Shown here: positions 25,922-35,082 of the stretch, piece after piece | How the letters are laid out: each line of letters starts with the position of its first letter | Position numbering within the stretch: the stretch's first letter is position 1 | Position numbers and translations under genes: made by a program | Assembly (NCBI GenBank): GCA_002350615.1 | Contig: DEFD01000025.1 | Location: forward strand, 62,001-126,000 | Length of the DNA stretch: 64,000 bases | Direction of reading: 5' to 3' | DNA from: Bacteroidales bacterium UBA2861 | GTDB taxonomy: Bacteria; Bacteroidota; Bacteroidia; Bacteroidales; UBA932 | The notes under the pieces: generated by a model | The model's database searches: none | Seen by the model: the letters and a program-made list of their open reading frames with translations, nothing else | What the model was told of the DNA's origin: nothing

Positions 25922-28537
25922 ATGATGACCTCAAAAGAGATTAGGCAGAAGTTCCTGGACTTTTTCGCGTCCAAGGGACATACCGTCGTGCCTTCCGCGC
26001 CGATGGTTGTGAAGAACGACCCTACGCTGATGTTCACCAACGCGGGAATGAACCAGTTCAAAGATATTTTCCTCGGCAACGTGACCCCGAAGATGAAGAG
26101 GGCTGCCGACAGCCAGAAATGCCTCCGCGTGAGCGGCAAGCACAACGACCTGGAAGAAGTCGGACATGACACCTACCATCACACCATGTTCGAAATGCTC
26201 GGCAACTGGAGTTTCGGGGACTATTTCAAGACCGAAGCCATCGACTGGGCATGGGAACTCCTCACCGGAGTTTACGGAATAGACAAGAATCTCCTCTATG
26301 CCACGGTTTTCGAAGGCAGCGAGGAAGACGGCACTTCACTTGACGAAGAAGCCCGCGCAGCATGGCGCAAATACCTGCCCGAGGACCATATCCTCCTGGG
26401 CAACAAGCACGACAATTTCTGGGAGATGGGAGACACCGGCCCCTGCGGCCCCTGCTCCGAAATCCACATCGACATCCGCAGCGAGCAGGAAAAGGCTTCC
26501 GGAGTGCCCGGAGCGGCCCTGGTGAACCAGAGCGACCCCCATGTCATCGAGATATGGAACCTCGTGTTCATGCAGTATGAGCGCAAGGCGGACGGACATC
26601 TCGAGCCGCTTCCCGCCAAGAACATCGACACCGGAATGGGCTTCGAGCGCCTCTGCGCCGTGCTCCAGGGCAAGAACAGCAATTACGACAGCGACGTATT
26701 CTCCGGCATGCTCGCCAAGATCGGCGAACTCAGCGGACACAAATACGGCGAGGACAAAGACGCCGACGTGGCCATGCGGGTCTGCGCCGACCACATCCGC
26801 GCGATAGCGTTCAGCATTGCCGACGGACAGCTTCCGGGCAATGTCAAGGCAGGCTATGTAATCCGCAGGATCCTGCGCCGCGCAGTGCGTTACGGCTACA
26901 CCTTCCTCGGATTCAACGAGCCGTTCCTCTGCCGCCTCGTTCCCCAGCTCATCGAGGACATGGGCGAAGCCTATCCCGAACTCAAGGCACAGCAGAAGCT
27001 TGTGGAGAGCGTCATCCGCGAAGAGGAACTCGCCTTCCTCCGCACCCTGGACCGCGGCATAAAGCTGCTGGACGAATACATGGCCAAGAACGCCGCCGGC
27101 AAAGTGATCCCCGGAGTGGACGCATTCGTACTCTACGACACCTACGGCTTCCCCATCGACCTCACCGAACTCATCGCCGGGGAAAAGGGCTACAAAGTGG
27201 ACCTCGAAGGCTTCCAGGTGGAGCTCGGCAAGCAGAAGGAACGTGCCCGCGGCGCCACCGCCAATGAATTCGGCGACTGGACGGTATATCATGAAGGCGA
27301 AGACGTTCAGTTCCTTGGATACGACACCACCGAAGTGGAAGGCGCGCTGCTCCTGAAGAGCCGCAAGGTGGTCCAGAAAAACAAGGAGATGCTCCAGCTC
27401 GTTTTCGACCGCACTCCCTTCTACGGAGAGATGGGCGGCGAAGTCGGCGACACCGGAGAGATAGTATCCGCATCCGGCGAAACCATCAAAATCCTCAACA
27501 CCGTAAAGGAGAACACCCTCACCATACATATCGCAGAGAGGATTCCCGCTGACTGCGAAGGCGCATTCACGCTCCGCGTCGATGCCGCCCGCAGGCGCAA
27601 GATCGCGGCCAACCACAGCTGCACCCATCTCCTGGACGAGGTGCTTCGCGAAACCCTCGGCACGCATGTCGAGCAGAAAGGCTCCTTCGTGTGCGACAAA
27701 TACTTCCGCTTCGACTTCTCTCATTTCGAGAAACTCTCCGACGAGCAGCTGCGTGAGGTGGAGATGAAGGTCAACGCCCTCATCCGGGAGAATTACAGGC
27801 TTGAGGAAAAGCGCGACTGCAGCATGGTGGAAGCCAATGAAATGGGAGCGATCGCCCTCTTCGGAGAAAAATACGGCGACAGCGTCCGCGTAGTCAAATT
27901 CGGCCCCAGCGTCGAACTCTGCGGAGGCTGCCACACCAGCGCGACCGGCAACATCGGCCTGTTCAAGATAACTTCCGAAAGCGCCATCGCCGCAGGCATC
28001 AGGCGTATCGAAGCCGTCACCGGCGAAGAAGCGGAGAAGATGGTCCTCGGGCTTCAGGAGCTCGTAAAGACCGCCCGCACCATGTTCGGCAACGCCCCTG
28101 AGCTTACCGAGGCCATACGCAAGATGATCGACGAGAACGACAGCTACCGCAAGCAGCTGCAGGAAGTCGCCAAGGAGAAAGCCCAGGCCTTCAAGCAGGC
28201 CCTGCTCGAAAGAAGCGAAATCATCAACGGACACAACGTGGTGAAAATCAAGGAGAACCGCGATCTCAGCCTGCTTCGCGACGCAGCTACTATGCTGCAG
28301 AAGGAAGCGCAGAACCTCGCAATCGTGGCCGCTTTCGAGACATCCGGCAAACCCCAGCTCCTGCTCATGTATTCCGCCGACCTCGTCGCTGGCGGAAAGA
28401 ATGCCGGAGCCGATATCCGCGAAGCCGCAAGGTTCATCCAGGGCGGTGGCGGCGGACAGCCCGGGCTCGCAATGGCCGGCGGCAAGAATCTTGAAGGACT
28501 CGACGAAGCGTTCGAAACAATGCTCGCAAAGATTTGA
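25922..28537 (+). CDS. alaS: Alanine--tRNA ligase
   Basis: The product from the ATG at 25922 has 871 residues, the usual AlaRS length. The class II catalytic core starts with MTSKEIRQKFLDFFASKGH; the editing domain has HSCTHLL near residue 565 and CGGCHT near 668, both zinc-binding. A C-terminal DHHA1 domain ends in GGGGGQPGLAMAGGK. An earlier start would lie within the promoter. The TGA stop overlaps a TTG start of the next gene. The ATG at 25925 is an alternative start. Confidence 0.98.
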   Translation: MMTSKEIRQKFLDFFASKGHTVVPSAPMVVKNDPTLMFTNAGMNQFKDIFLGNVTPKMKRAADSQKCLRVSGKHNDLEEVGHDTYHHTMFEMLGNWSFGDYFKTEAIDWAWELLTGVYGIDKNLLYATVFEGSEEDGTSLDEEARAAWRKYLPEDHILLGNKHDNFWEMGDTGPCGPCSEIHIDIRSEQEKASGVPGAALVNQSDPHVIEIWNLVFMQYERKADGHLEPLPAKNIDTGMGFERLCAVLQGKNSNYDSDVFSGMLAKIGELSGHKYGEDKDADVAMRVCADHIRAIAFSIADGQLPGNVKAGYVIRRILRRAVRYGYTFLGFNEPFLCRLVPQLIEDMGEAYPELKAQQKLVESVIREEELAFLRTLDRGIKLLDEYMAKNAAGKVIPGVDAFVLYDTYGFPIDLTELIAGEKGYKVDLEGFQVELGKQKERARGATANEFGDWTVYHEGEDVQFLGYDTTEVEGALLLKSRKVVQKNKEMLQLVFDRTPFYGEMGGEVGDTGEIVSASGETIKILNTVKENTLTIHIAERIPADCEGAFTLRVDAARRRKIAANHSCTHLLDEVLRETLGTHVEQKGSFVCDKYFRFDFSHFEKLSDEQLREVEMKVNALIRENYRLEEKRDCSMVEANEMGAIALFGEKYGDSVRVVKFGPSVELCGGCHTSATGNIGLFKITSESAIAAGIRRIEAVTGEEAEKMVLGLQELVKTARTMFGNAPELTEAIRKMIDENDSYRKQLQEVAKEKAQAFKQALLERSEIINGHNVVKIKENRDLSLLRDAATMLQKEAQNLAIVAAFETSGKPQLLLMYSADLVAGGKNAGADIREAARFIQGGGGGQPGLAMAGGKNLEGLDEAFETMLAKI

Positions 28538-31038
28538 AAAAGCTCGACAAGTTCATAATCAAAGGCTTCATCGGACCGTTCTTCGCGATCCTGGTGGTCG
28601 TTATATTTATTCTGATGATGCAGTTCCTGTGGCTGTACATCGATGAACTTGTCGGTAAAGGTCTTGGTCTCAAGATAGTTCTGGAATTCATGATGTGGGG
28701 CGGCTGCACCATTATGCCGCTCGCCCTGCCGCTTGCTACGCTGCTGGCGTCCATGATGACCCTGGGTCAGATGGGAGAACATAACGAGCTGATGGCCATC
28801 AAGGCCGCCGGCATCTCCCTGACAAGGGTCCTTATTCCGCTGACAGTTTTATCCGTGCTGATAAGCATCGGCGCGTATTTCGTCGGCAACAATCTGGTAC
28901 CCAAGGCTTTCAATGAGATTTATACGCTCCGCGACGATATCGGACGCACCAAGAACGAAATAAAAATCCCGGCCGGAACCTTCTACGACGGCATCGACGG
29001 CTACATCCTGCGCGTGAACAGCCAGGATGATGAGAGCGGCATGATGCACGGCGTGATGGTTTACGACCACAGCTCCAACAAAGGCAACACTTCCCTGACC
29101 CTTGCCGATTCCGCACTCATGAAGATGAGCCGGAACAAGGACTACCTCACGTTCACCCTTTTCAACGGGTCCAACTATCAGGAAACCAACACCAAGAAAT
29201 ACAGGGACACCACCCTCGAGCTGCAGCACATCGATTTCTCCCGCCAGGAACTTATCATACCCCTGAGCAATTACGCTTTCCAGAAGTCGGATTCCAGCCG
29301 TTTCGGAGACCAGGTGAAGAGCATGAATACCCGGCAGCTTGCACACGAAAGGGATTCCCTGAACGAGCTTTCCATCGAAGCCCACCAGCGTCACTACAGT
29401 CAGATGACGCACAGTTCTTCCATCTCCCTCAGGGCCCAGGTCGACACCTCCATAAGATATTCCAGGGAGGAGGAGCCCGTACTTTTCAAGGATGCCTCCT
29501 TCATGAAATGGAAAGATATCAAAAAGGAGATCAAGGCGCACGAGAAAGCCATCGGAAAGGCCCGTGACATGGCCGCCGACCTGAGAATGAAGGACAATGA
29601 CGTGTACGAGTACAATTTCTTCCTCAGGCGCATAAATATCGAATATCTCAAGAAGTTCGCCCAGGCACTGGCCTGTCTGCTGCTGTTTTTCATAGGCGCG
29701 CCTCTCGGTGCGCTGATACGCAAAGGCGGGCTGGGCACCAGCGCGATTATCTCGGTATTGTTCTTCGTCCTTTACTGGGTAGTTGATATTTCAGGCACGA
29801 AGCTGGCGAGGGACGGCGCCGTAGCCGCTCCCATCGGGGCGTTCATTTCCGCCCTGGTGCTCGGTCCGATAGGCGCCTTCCTCTCATGGAAGGCCGTGCA
29901 CGATTCCACGCTGCTGGAGGGCAACGACGCCCTTGCGAGCTGGTGGAGGAAGGCCAAGAGCAAGGTCGCCAGATGGTTCCATCCCACAAGGATAGTATTC
30001 ATGGGCACGCCCGAATTCGCCGTGGCTTCCCTGGACGCCCTGATGCAGGCCGGTTATAAAGTGGTGGGAGTTGTGACGGTGGCGGACAAGCCGTCCGGCC
30101 GCGGGCAGCTGATGCATGAGAGTGCGGTCAAGAAATATGCGGTGGAGCACGAAATACCGGTTCTGCAGCCGCTGAAACTCAAGGATCCCGAGTTCCTTTC
30201 CGCGCTTGCGGCATGGAAGGCGGACCTCTTCGTGGTGGTGGCTTTCAGGATGCTGCCGCAGGAAGTGTGGTCCATGCCCCGTCTGGGCACCTTCAACCTG
30301 CACGCCGCCCTTCTGCCGCAATACCGTGGAGCCGCCCCTATCAACTGGGCAGTCATCAACGGCGAGCGGCATACCGGCGTAACCACATTTATGATAGACA
30401 AAGACATCGACACCGGAGGAATCATCCTCCGCACCGACTGTCTGATAGGTCCGGAAGATACTGCCGGCGACGTTCACGACCGGCTCATGGAAATGGGAGC
30501 GAAACTGGTGGTGGAAACCACCGAAGGCCTCATCCAGCACAATGTGGAGACACGCGTGCAACGCTCTTTCATCCAGGGTTCCGAGGTTCTGCATCCCGCG
30601 CCGAAACTTACCAAGGAGAATACCCGCATAGACTGGAACCGGCCCGCACGGGAAATCTACAATCTCATCCGCGGACTGAGTCCTTATCCCGCCGCCTGGA
30701 CCACCCTGGTACGGGAAGACGCTGCCCCGATGGAACTGAAAGTATTCTTCGCGAAGCCCGCCGCAGAGGCCTTGCCCTCTGATAACGTCGCTTCGCGACC
30801 CCTCCCAAGCGAGCTTGGGCCCCTCCCCCTTATGGTGCCGGGGGTGGCACAGTTCTCAGAGGGCAAGGCCTCTGCGGCGGTTCCAGGGACAATCCGTTCA
30901 GACGGCAAATGCCTTCTCGTAGCATGTGCCGACGGCTGGCTTGAAATCAGCGAGCTGCAGCTGGCCGGAAAGAAAAGAATGAAAGCCGCGGACTTTCTGC
31001 GCGGCTTCCGTGACCCTGAAAGCTTCAGGGCTGTATAA
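28534..31038 (+). CDS. Fusion of LptF/LptG-family permease with methionyl-tRNA formyltransferase
   Basis: A single 834-residue reading frame. Residues 1-~480 are an LptF/LptG (YjgP/YjgQ) permease: N-terminal helices (KKLDKFIIKGFIGPFFAILV), a periplasmic domain, and C-terminal helices (FAQALACLLLFFIGAPLGALI). From residue 486 (RIVFMGTPEFAV) it is a complete Fmt: HAALLPQYRGAAPI is the formyl-folate site, and the C-terminal domain ends near GFRDPESF. The normal Fmt start methionine is absent; the only nearby in-frame ATG (30001) would lose the first beta strand, although AAGGA precedes it. The gene starts with TTG overlapping the alaS stop (TTGA). Residues ~742-782 come from hairpin element C. 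LptF acts in lipopolysaccharide export; Fmt formylates initiator tRNA. No reason for joining them is known to me. Confidence 0.85.
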   Translation: MKKLDKFIIKGFIGPFFAILVVVIFILMMQFLWLYIDELVGKGLGLKIVLEFMMWGGCTIMPLALPLATLLASMMTLGQMGEHNELMAIKAAGISLTRVLIPLTVLSVLISIGAYFVGNNLVPKAFNEIYTLRDDIGRTKNEIKIPAGTFYDGIDGYILRVNSQDDESGMMHGVMVYDHSSNKGNTSLTLADSALMKMSRNKDYLTFTLFNGSNYQETNTKKYRDTTLELQHIDFSRQELIIPLSNYAFQKSDSSRFGDQVKSMNTRQLAHERDSLNELSIEAHQRHYSQMTHSSSISLRAQVDTSIRYSREEEPVLFKDASFMKWKDIKKEIKAHEKAIGKARDMAADLRMKDNDVYEYNFFLRRINIEYLKKFAQALACLLLFFIGAPLGALIRKGGLGTSAIISVLFFVLYWVVDISGTKLARDGAVAAPIGAFISALVLGPIGAFLSWKAVHDSTLLEGNDALASWWRKAKSKVARWFHPTRIVFMGTPEFAVASLDALMQAGYKVVGVVTVADKPSGRGQLMHESAVKKYAVEHEIPVLQPLKLKDPEFLSALAAWKADLFVVVAFRMLPQEVWSMPRLGTFNLHAALLPQYRGAAPINWAVINGERHTGVTTFMIDKDIDTGGIILRTDCLIGPEDTAGDVHDRLMEMGAKLVVETTEGLIQHNVETRVQRSFIQGSEVLHPAPKLTKENTRIDWNRPAREIYNLIRGLSPYPAAWTTLVREDAAPMELKVFFAKPAAEALPSDNVASRPLPSELGPLPLMVPGVAQFSEGKASAAVPGTIRSDGKCLLVACADGWLEISELQLAGKKRMKAADFLRGFRDPESFRAV
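30759..30879. repeat. In-frame hairpin element C in the formyltransferase part of the fusion gene
   Basis: The 121-base element has perfect 24-base inverted arms (30759-30782 and 30856-30879). Between them are three small hairpins: GTCGCTTCGCGAC (30787-30799), CCCAAGC/GCTTGGG (30804-30819) and GTGCC/GGCAC (30835-30850). It encodes ~40 residues rich in Pro, Leu, Ser and Ala within the C-terminal half of Fmt and keeps the frame. It is the clearest member of the family with elements A and B. Confidence 0.8.
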
Positions 31039-31047
31039 AATCGGTTC

Positions 31048-33105
31048 CTATCCTATCTGAGCACCGTTCACAACGCATTCCTGCGGTGTGATGAAGCGCA
31101 TGGAACCGTCTCCCTGCTTGGCCATGAGTATCATTCCCTTGGACTCGATGCCCCGGATGACACGCGGTTTGAGATTCGCCAGAATGCATATCTGTTTGCC
31201 GACCATTTCCTCAGGGCTGTAATACTCGGCTATGCCGGACACTATGACCCGCTTGTCCAGACCGGTATCGATGGTGAGCTTGAGAAGTTTGTCGGTCTTT
31301 GGCACGCGTTCAGCTTCCAGAACGGTGGCCGTGCGGATATCCATCTTTTCAAAATCCTCGAAGCTGCACTCCTCTTTGGCGGGAGCGACTTTCCTGGCGG
31401 CTTCTGCCTTTGCCTCGGCCTCTTTCTGCGCACGGATCGCGTCCAGGCGGTCCAGCTGCTTCTGGATGGCGGCATCGTCAATCTTTTCGAAAAGGAGTTC
31501 CGGCTCCGCAAGGCGGTGTCCCTCCTCCAGAATATCCTGAGAGCCGAGACTATCCCACTCCGCCCCGTCAAGATTCAGCATGCCTTTCAGACGGGTGCAG
31601 GCGAACGGCGTAAAAGGTTCGAAGGCTATCGCCAGGTCGGCGCATATCTGCAGGCAGACATTCAGTATGGTGCCGGTGCGGGCAAGGTCCGTCTTGGCAA
31701 TCTTCCAAGGCTCGGAATCGGAGATGTATTTGTTGCCCAGCCGGGCGATGGACATGGCATCCTTGAGAGCTTCGCGGAAACGGAATCCTTCTATATTCTT
31801 TTCGAGGCTTTCCTTAAGCGCAGGGATCTCCCCAAGGGTCTGCCTGTCAACGTCCTGCAGCTCTCCAACGGGAGGTACAAGACCGCTGAAATACTTATGG
31901 GTCAGCACGATCGCACGGTTGACGAAATTGCCGAATATGGCCACAAGCTCGGAATTGTTGCGGGTCTGGAACTCTTTCCAGGAGAAATCGTTGTCCTTCG
32001 TTTCCGGCGCATTGGCGGTGAGAACGTAACGCAGCACATCTTCTTTGCCGGGGAAATCCTGCACATATTCATGAGCCCACACGGCCCAGCCGCGTGAAGT
32101 GGATATCTTGTCCCCTTCCAGGTTCAGGAATTCATTGGCCGGGACATTGTCCGGGAGGATGAATCCGTCTCCGTAAGCCTTGAGCATGGCAGGGAAGACG
32201 ATGCAGTGGAAAACGATGTTGTCTTTCCCGATGAAATGCACAAGCCTGGTATCGGGGGATTTCCACCACTTCTCCCAGCTGTCCGGCAGGAGCTCCATGG
32301 TATTGGAAATGTATCCGATTGGAGCGTCGAACCATACATAGAGGACTTTTCCCTCGGCTCCTTCAACAGGCACGGGGACGCCCCAGTCAAGGTCTCGGGT
32401 GACCGCACGGGGCTGAAGCCCGCCGTCCAGCCAGGATTTCACCTGACCGTACACATTGCTCCGCCATTCCTTGTGGCCTTCCAATATCCACTCCCGGAGC
32501 CACTGCTCATAATCCTGCAGGGGAAGATACCAGTGGGTGGTCTTCTTCTTGACAGGCTCCGCTCCGCTGAGTTTGCTCTTCGGATTTATCAGTTCTTCCG
32601 GGCTCAAGGTGCTGCCACAATGCTCGCACTGGTCGCCGTACGCACCTTCATGGCCGCATTTGGGGCAGGTTCCCACGATGTAGCGGTCCGCAAGGAAGGT
32701 TTTCGCTTCGGGATCGTAGAACTGCTCGCTCTCCCTGGTGACGAACTTGCCTTCGTCGTAAAGTTTGCGGAAAAACGCCGCCGCATTCTTTTCATGCACC
32801 TTGGAACTCGTACGGCCGTATATGTCGAAATTGATCCCAAGCGCCTTGAAACTGTCGTTTATTATATTATGGTATCTGTCCACTATGTCCTGGGGGCTGC
32901 AGCCCTGCTGCCTCGCCTTGATGGTGATGGGCACGCCATGCTCGTCGCTGCCGCAGACATAGAGCACCTCGCGTCCGCGAAGGCGCAGATACCGCACATA
33001 TATGTCCGCAGGCACATAAACTCCTGCAAGATGTCCTATGTGCACGGGGCCGTTGGCATACGGCAGGGCACATGTGACGAGAGTCCTTTTGAAATTCTTC
33101 TCCAT
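31048..33105 (-). CDS. metG: Methionine--tRNA ligase
   Basis: The 685-residue product has the class I HIGH motif (PVHIGHL near residue 20), the zinc knuckles CPKCG and CEHCG near residues 145-165, and a KMSKS-equivalent loop GDKISTSRGW near residue 333. The C-terminus carries an EMAP-like tRNA-binding domain (FEKMDIRTATVLEAERVP, LANLKPRVIRG). It charges tRNA-Met and faces the formyltransferase end of the fusion gene on the opposite strand, with nine bases between their stop codons. The dnaG stop codon directly abuts the metG start region. Confidence 0.97.
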   Translation of the reverse strand: MEKNFKRTLVTCALPYANGPVHIGHLAGVYVPADIYVRYLRLRGREVLYVCGSDEHGVPITIKARQQGCSPQDIVDRYHNIINDSFKALGINFDIYGRTSSKVHEKNAAAFFRKLYDEGKFVTRESEQFYDPEAKTFLADRYIVGTCPKCGHEGAYGDQCEHCGSTLSPEELINPKSKLSGAEPVKKKTTHWYLPLQDYEQWLREWILEGHKEWRSNVYGQVKSWLDGGLQPRAVTRDLDWGVPVPVEGAEGKVLYVWFDAPIGYISNTMELLPDSWEKWWKSPDTRLVHFIGKDNIVFHCIVFPAMLKAYGDGFILPDNVPANEFLNLEGDKISTSRGWAVWAHEYVQDFPGKEDVLRYVLTANAPETKDNDFSWKEFQTRNNSELVAIFGNFVNRAIVLTHKYFSGLVPPVGELQDVDRQTLGEIPALKESLEKNIEGFRFREALKDAMSIARLGNKYISDSEPWKIAKTDLARTGTILNVCLQICADLAIAFEPFTPFACTRLKGMLNLDGAEWDSLGSQDILEEGHRLAEPELLFEKIDDAAIQKQLDRLDAIRAQKEAEAKAEAARKVAPAKEECSFEDFEKMDIRTATVLEAERVPKTDKLLKLTIDTGLDKRVIVSGIAEYYSPEEMVGKQICILANLKPRVIRGIESKGMILMAKQGDGSMRFITPQECVVNGAQIG

Positions 33106-35082
33106 TTATCTGGTCTTTTCCTTAATATTGTTTCTTATTCTGTTGCGCTGGTCGAGGAGGTTTTTGAGTTCCTCCATCAACTGCAGCTGTTCCTCCGCCG
33201 GAGCCTGAGCCATCTTGCGGCGGCATGCATCTATTTCGCTGTTGTATCGGCGCTCCACGAGCGTGAACAGGGACTTGGGAACGGCATTCCGGAGCCAGTC
33301 GTCGGTCGCCCTCATGGAACCTGAAAGTTTCTTGTAAGTAATTTTGTATCTGTCGAATGCAAGGTCCTGCGCGGCGAGGTTCAATTGCGTATCCGGAGAA
33401 TTGAGGAGCCTGCGTATGATTTCCTGCTGCGCCTCCTCCCTCGTTTTCGGATCTTCCTCGGGATCGAATTCCGGCATCAGCGAATCGTAAAGCTCCATGT
33501 AGGAATCATATAGCCTGCGGTAAACCGAATTGGCAAAGGGCTTGCCGGTAATTTCTATGATTTCAGCGATATAATCCGGAAGCGGGATGCTGCGGTCTTC
33601 ATCCAGAACGGTCTTGTCGCCGTCCTTCAGCATGAAGCCCAGAATCTCCGCTTCTATGGGAGCAAGTATCTTATCCTCAATAAGATAGGGCTTTTCCTTT
33701 TCCGTACGATCCACTTTCACCCTGCCTCCTGCAAGAGGCTGCCCCGCTTCGCGCGCCTGACGCTTCTGCTCCTCTTCCATGTTCTTGGCACGGGTGGTCC
33801 GCACCCTCGCCTGCACTATCTCCTCCTTGGAAACCCCCATCCTCTGGGAGAAAATCTCCGAATAGGTACTGCGTTTGATGGCATCGGGAATGGCCGCGAT
33901 CGTATCCGCCACGGCGCTTATCACTCCCGCCTTTTTCAAGGGATCGCCCCCGGCTTCGGCAAGGAGCCAGTCGGTCTTGAATTCTATGCAGTCTTTTTCG
34001 TTCTCCGCGATGAAATCCTTCACCTCCTGGAGAGTATGCTTGCGGGAGAAGGAATCCGGGTCGTCCCCGTCCGGAAGCAGTACGACTTTCATGTTCAAGC
34101 CTTCCCGAAGCACGTCGTCCATAACCTTGAGGGCGGCGTGGATGCCGGCGGAATCCCCGTCGAACATCACGGTGAGGTTCTCGGTGAACTTATGGATAAG
34201 ATGCATCTGCTGCGTGGTGAAGGAGGTTCCGCAGGGGGCCACCACGTTGGTAATGCCGAGCTGGTGCATCATGACCATATCCAGATTCCCCTCCACCACT
34301 ATGCATTTGTCCTGGCGGCCGATTTCGCTTTTCGCCTGATACAGGCCGTAGAGGACCTCGCTCTTGGTATAAAGCGGGGTGTCCGGAGAATTCACGTACT
34401 TGGCCGGATTGTCCGCCCTGAGGGTACGTCCGCTGAAAGCGATGATCCGTCCGCTCACCGAATAAATCGGGAACATTACCCTTTCCCGGAATTTATCTAC
34501 GAGGGAACCGTCTTCTTTCTGCGCCAGCAGACCTGCCTCCAGAAGATATTCTTCCTTATATCCTGCCTTTTCCGCAGCCTGCATGAATGTGGTGCTGCCG
34601 GAAGGCGCCCATCCGAGGGAAAAATCGCGGATGGTAGAATCCTCAAGGCCGCGGCTCTTGTAGTAGGCATATCCCACGGCACGGCCTTCCGGAGAGGAAA
34701 GCTGGTCCACGAAGAACTTGGCGGCATACTCGCTTGCAAGAAGCAGGCTCTCTTTCCGCTGCCTGGCCTCCACCACTTCCGGCGCCTCCTGCTCTTCGCG
34801 TATTTCGATATTGTATTTCCTGGCGAGATAGCGCAGCGCCTCCGGATAGTCGCAATGCTCCTGCTCCATTACGAATCCCACCGCCGTTCCGGCCTTTCCG
34901 CACCCGAAGCATTTGTAGATGCCTTTAGACGGGGTCACATAAAAGGACGGTGTCTTCTCATTATGGAAGGGACAGCAGGCCACATAGCTCGCACCGCGGC
35001 GCTTAAGCGTCACGTAATCACCGACAACCTCTTCTATTTTCGCGGTATCGAGTATGAGATCGACTGTCTCCTGGGGTATCAT
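33106..35082 (-). CDS. dnaG: DNA primase
   Basis: The 658-residue protein has the DnaG zinc-binding domain (CPFHNEKTPSF then CFGCG, residues ~37-62), the RNA polymerase core with Toprim motifs (CIVVEGNLDMVMMHQLG and VMFDGDSAGIHAA, residues ~260-320) and a C-terminal helicase-interaction region. It makes RNA primers at the replication fork and works with DnaB, encoded about 12 kb away. It follows recQ with a four-base overlap and precedes metG without a gap. Confidence 0.97.
   Translation of the reverse strand: MIPQETVDLILDTAKIEEVVGDYVTLKRRGASYVACCPFHNEKTPSFYVTPSKGIYKCFGCGKAGTAVGFVMEQEHCDYPEALRYLARKYNIEIREEQEAPEVVEARQRKESLLLASEYAAKFFVDQLSSPEGRAVGYAYYKSRGLEDSTIRDFSLGWAPSGSTTFMQAAEKAGYKEEYLLEAGLLAQKEDGSLVDKFRERVMFPIYSVSGRIIAFSGRTLRADNPAKYVNSPDTPLYTKSEVLYGLYQAKSEIGRQDKCIVVEGNLDMVMMHQLGITNVVAPCGTSFTTQQMHLIHKFTENLTVMFDGDSAGIHAALKVMDDVLREGLNMKVVLLPDGDDPDSFSRKHTLQEVKDFIAENEKDCIEFKTDWLLAEAGGDPLKKAGVISAVADTIAAIPDAIKRSTYSEIFSQRMGVSKEEIVQARVRTTRAKNMEEEQKRQAREAGQPLAGGRVKVDRTEKEKPYLIEDKILAPIEAEILGFMLKDGDKTVLDEDRSIPLPDYIAEIIEITGKPFANSVYRRLYDSYMELYDSLMPEFDPEEDPKTREEAQQEIIRRLLNSPDTQLNLAAQDLAFDRYKITYKKLSGSMRATDDWLRNAVPKSLFTLVERRYNSEIDACRRKMAQAPAEEQLQLMEELKNLLDQRNRIRNNIKEKTR

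Noticed and set aside
26336..28234. A 632-codon minus-strand open frame opposite alaS
   Set aside because: Same reason: antisense to a canonical alanyl-tRNA synthetase with no motif, promoter or start context.
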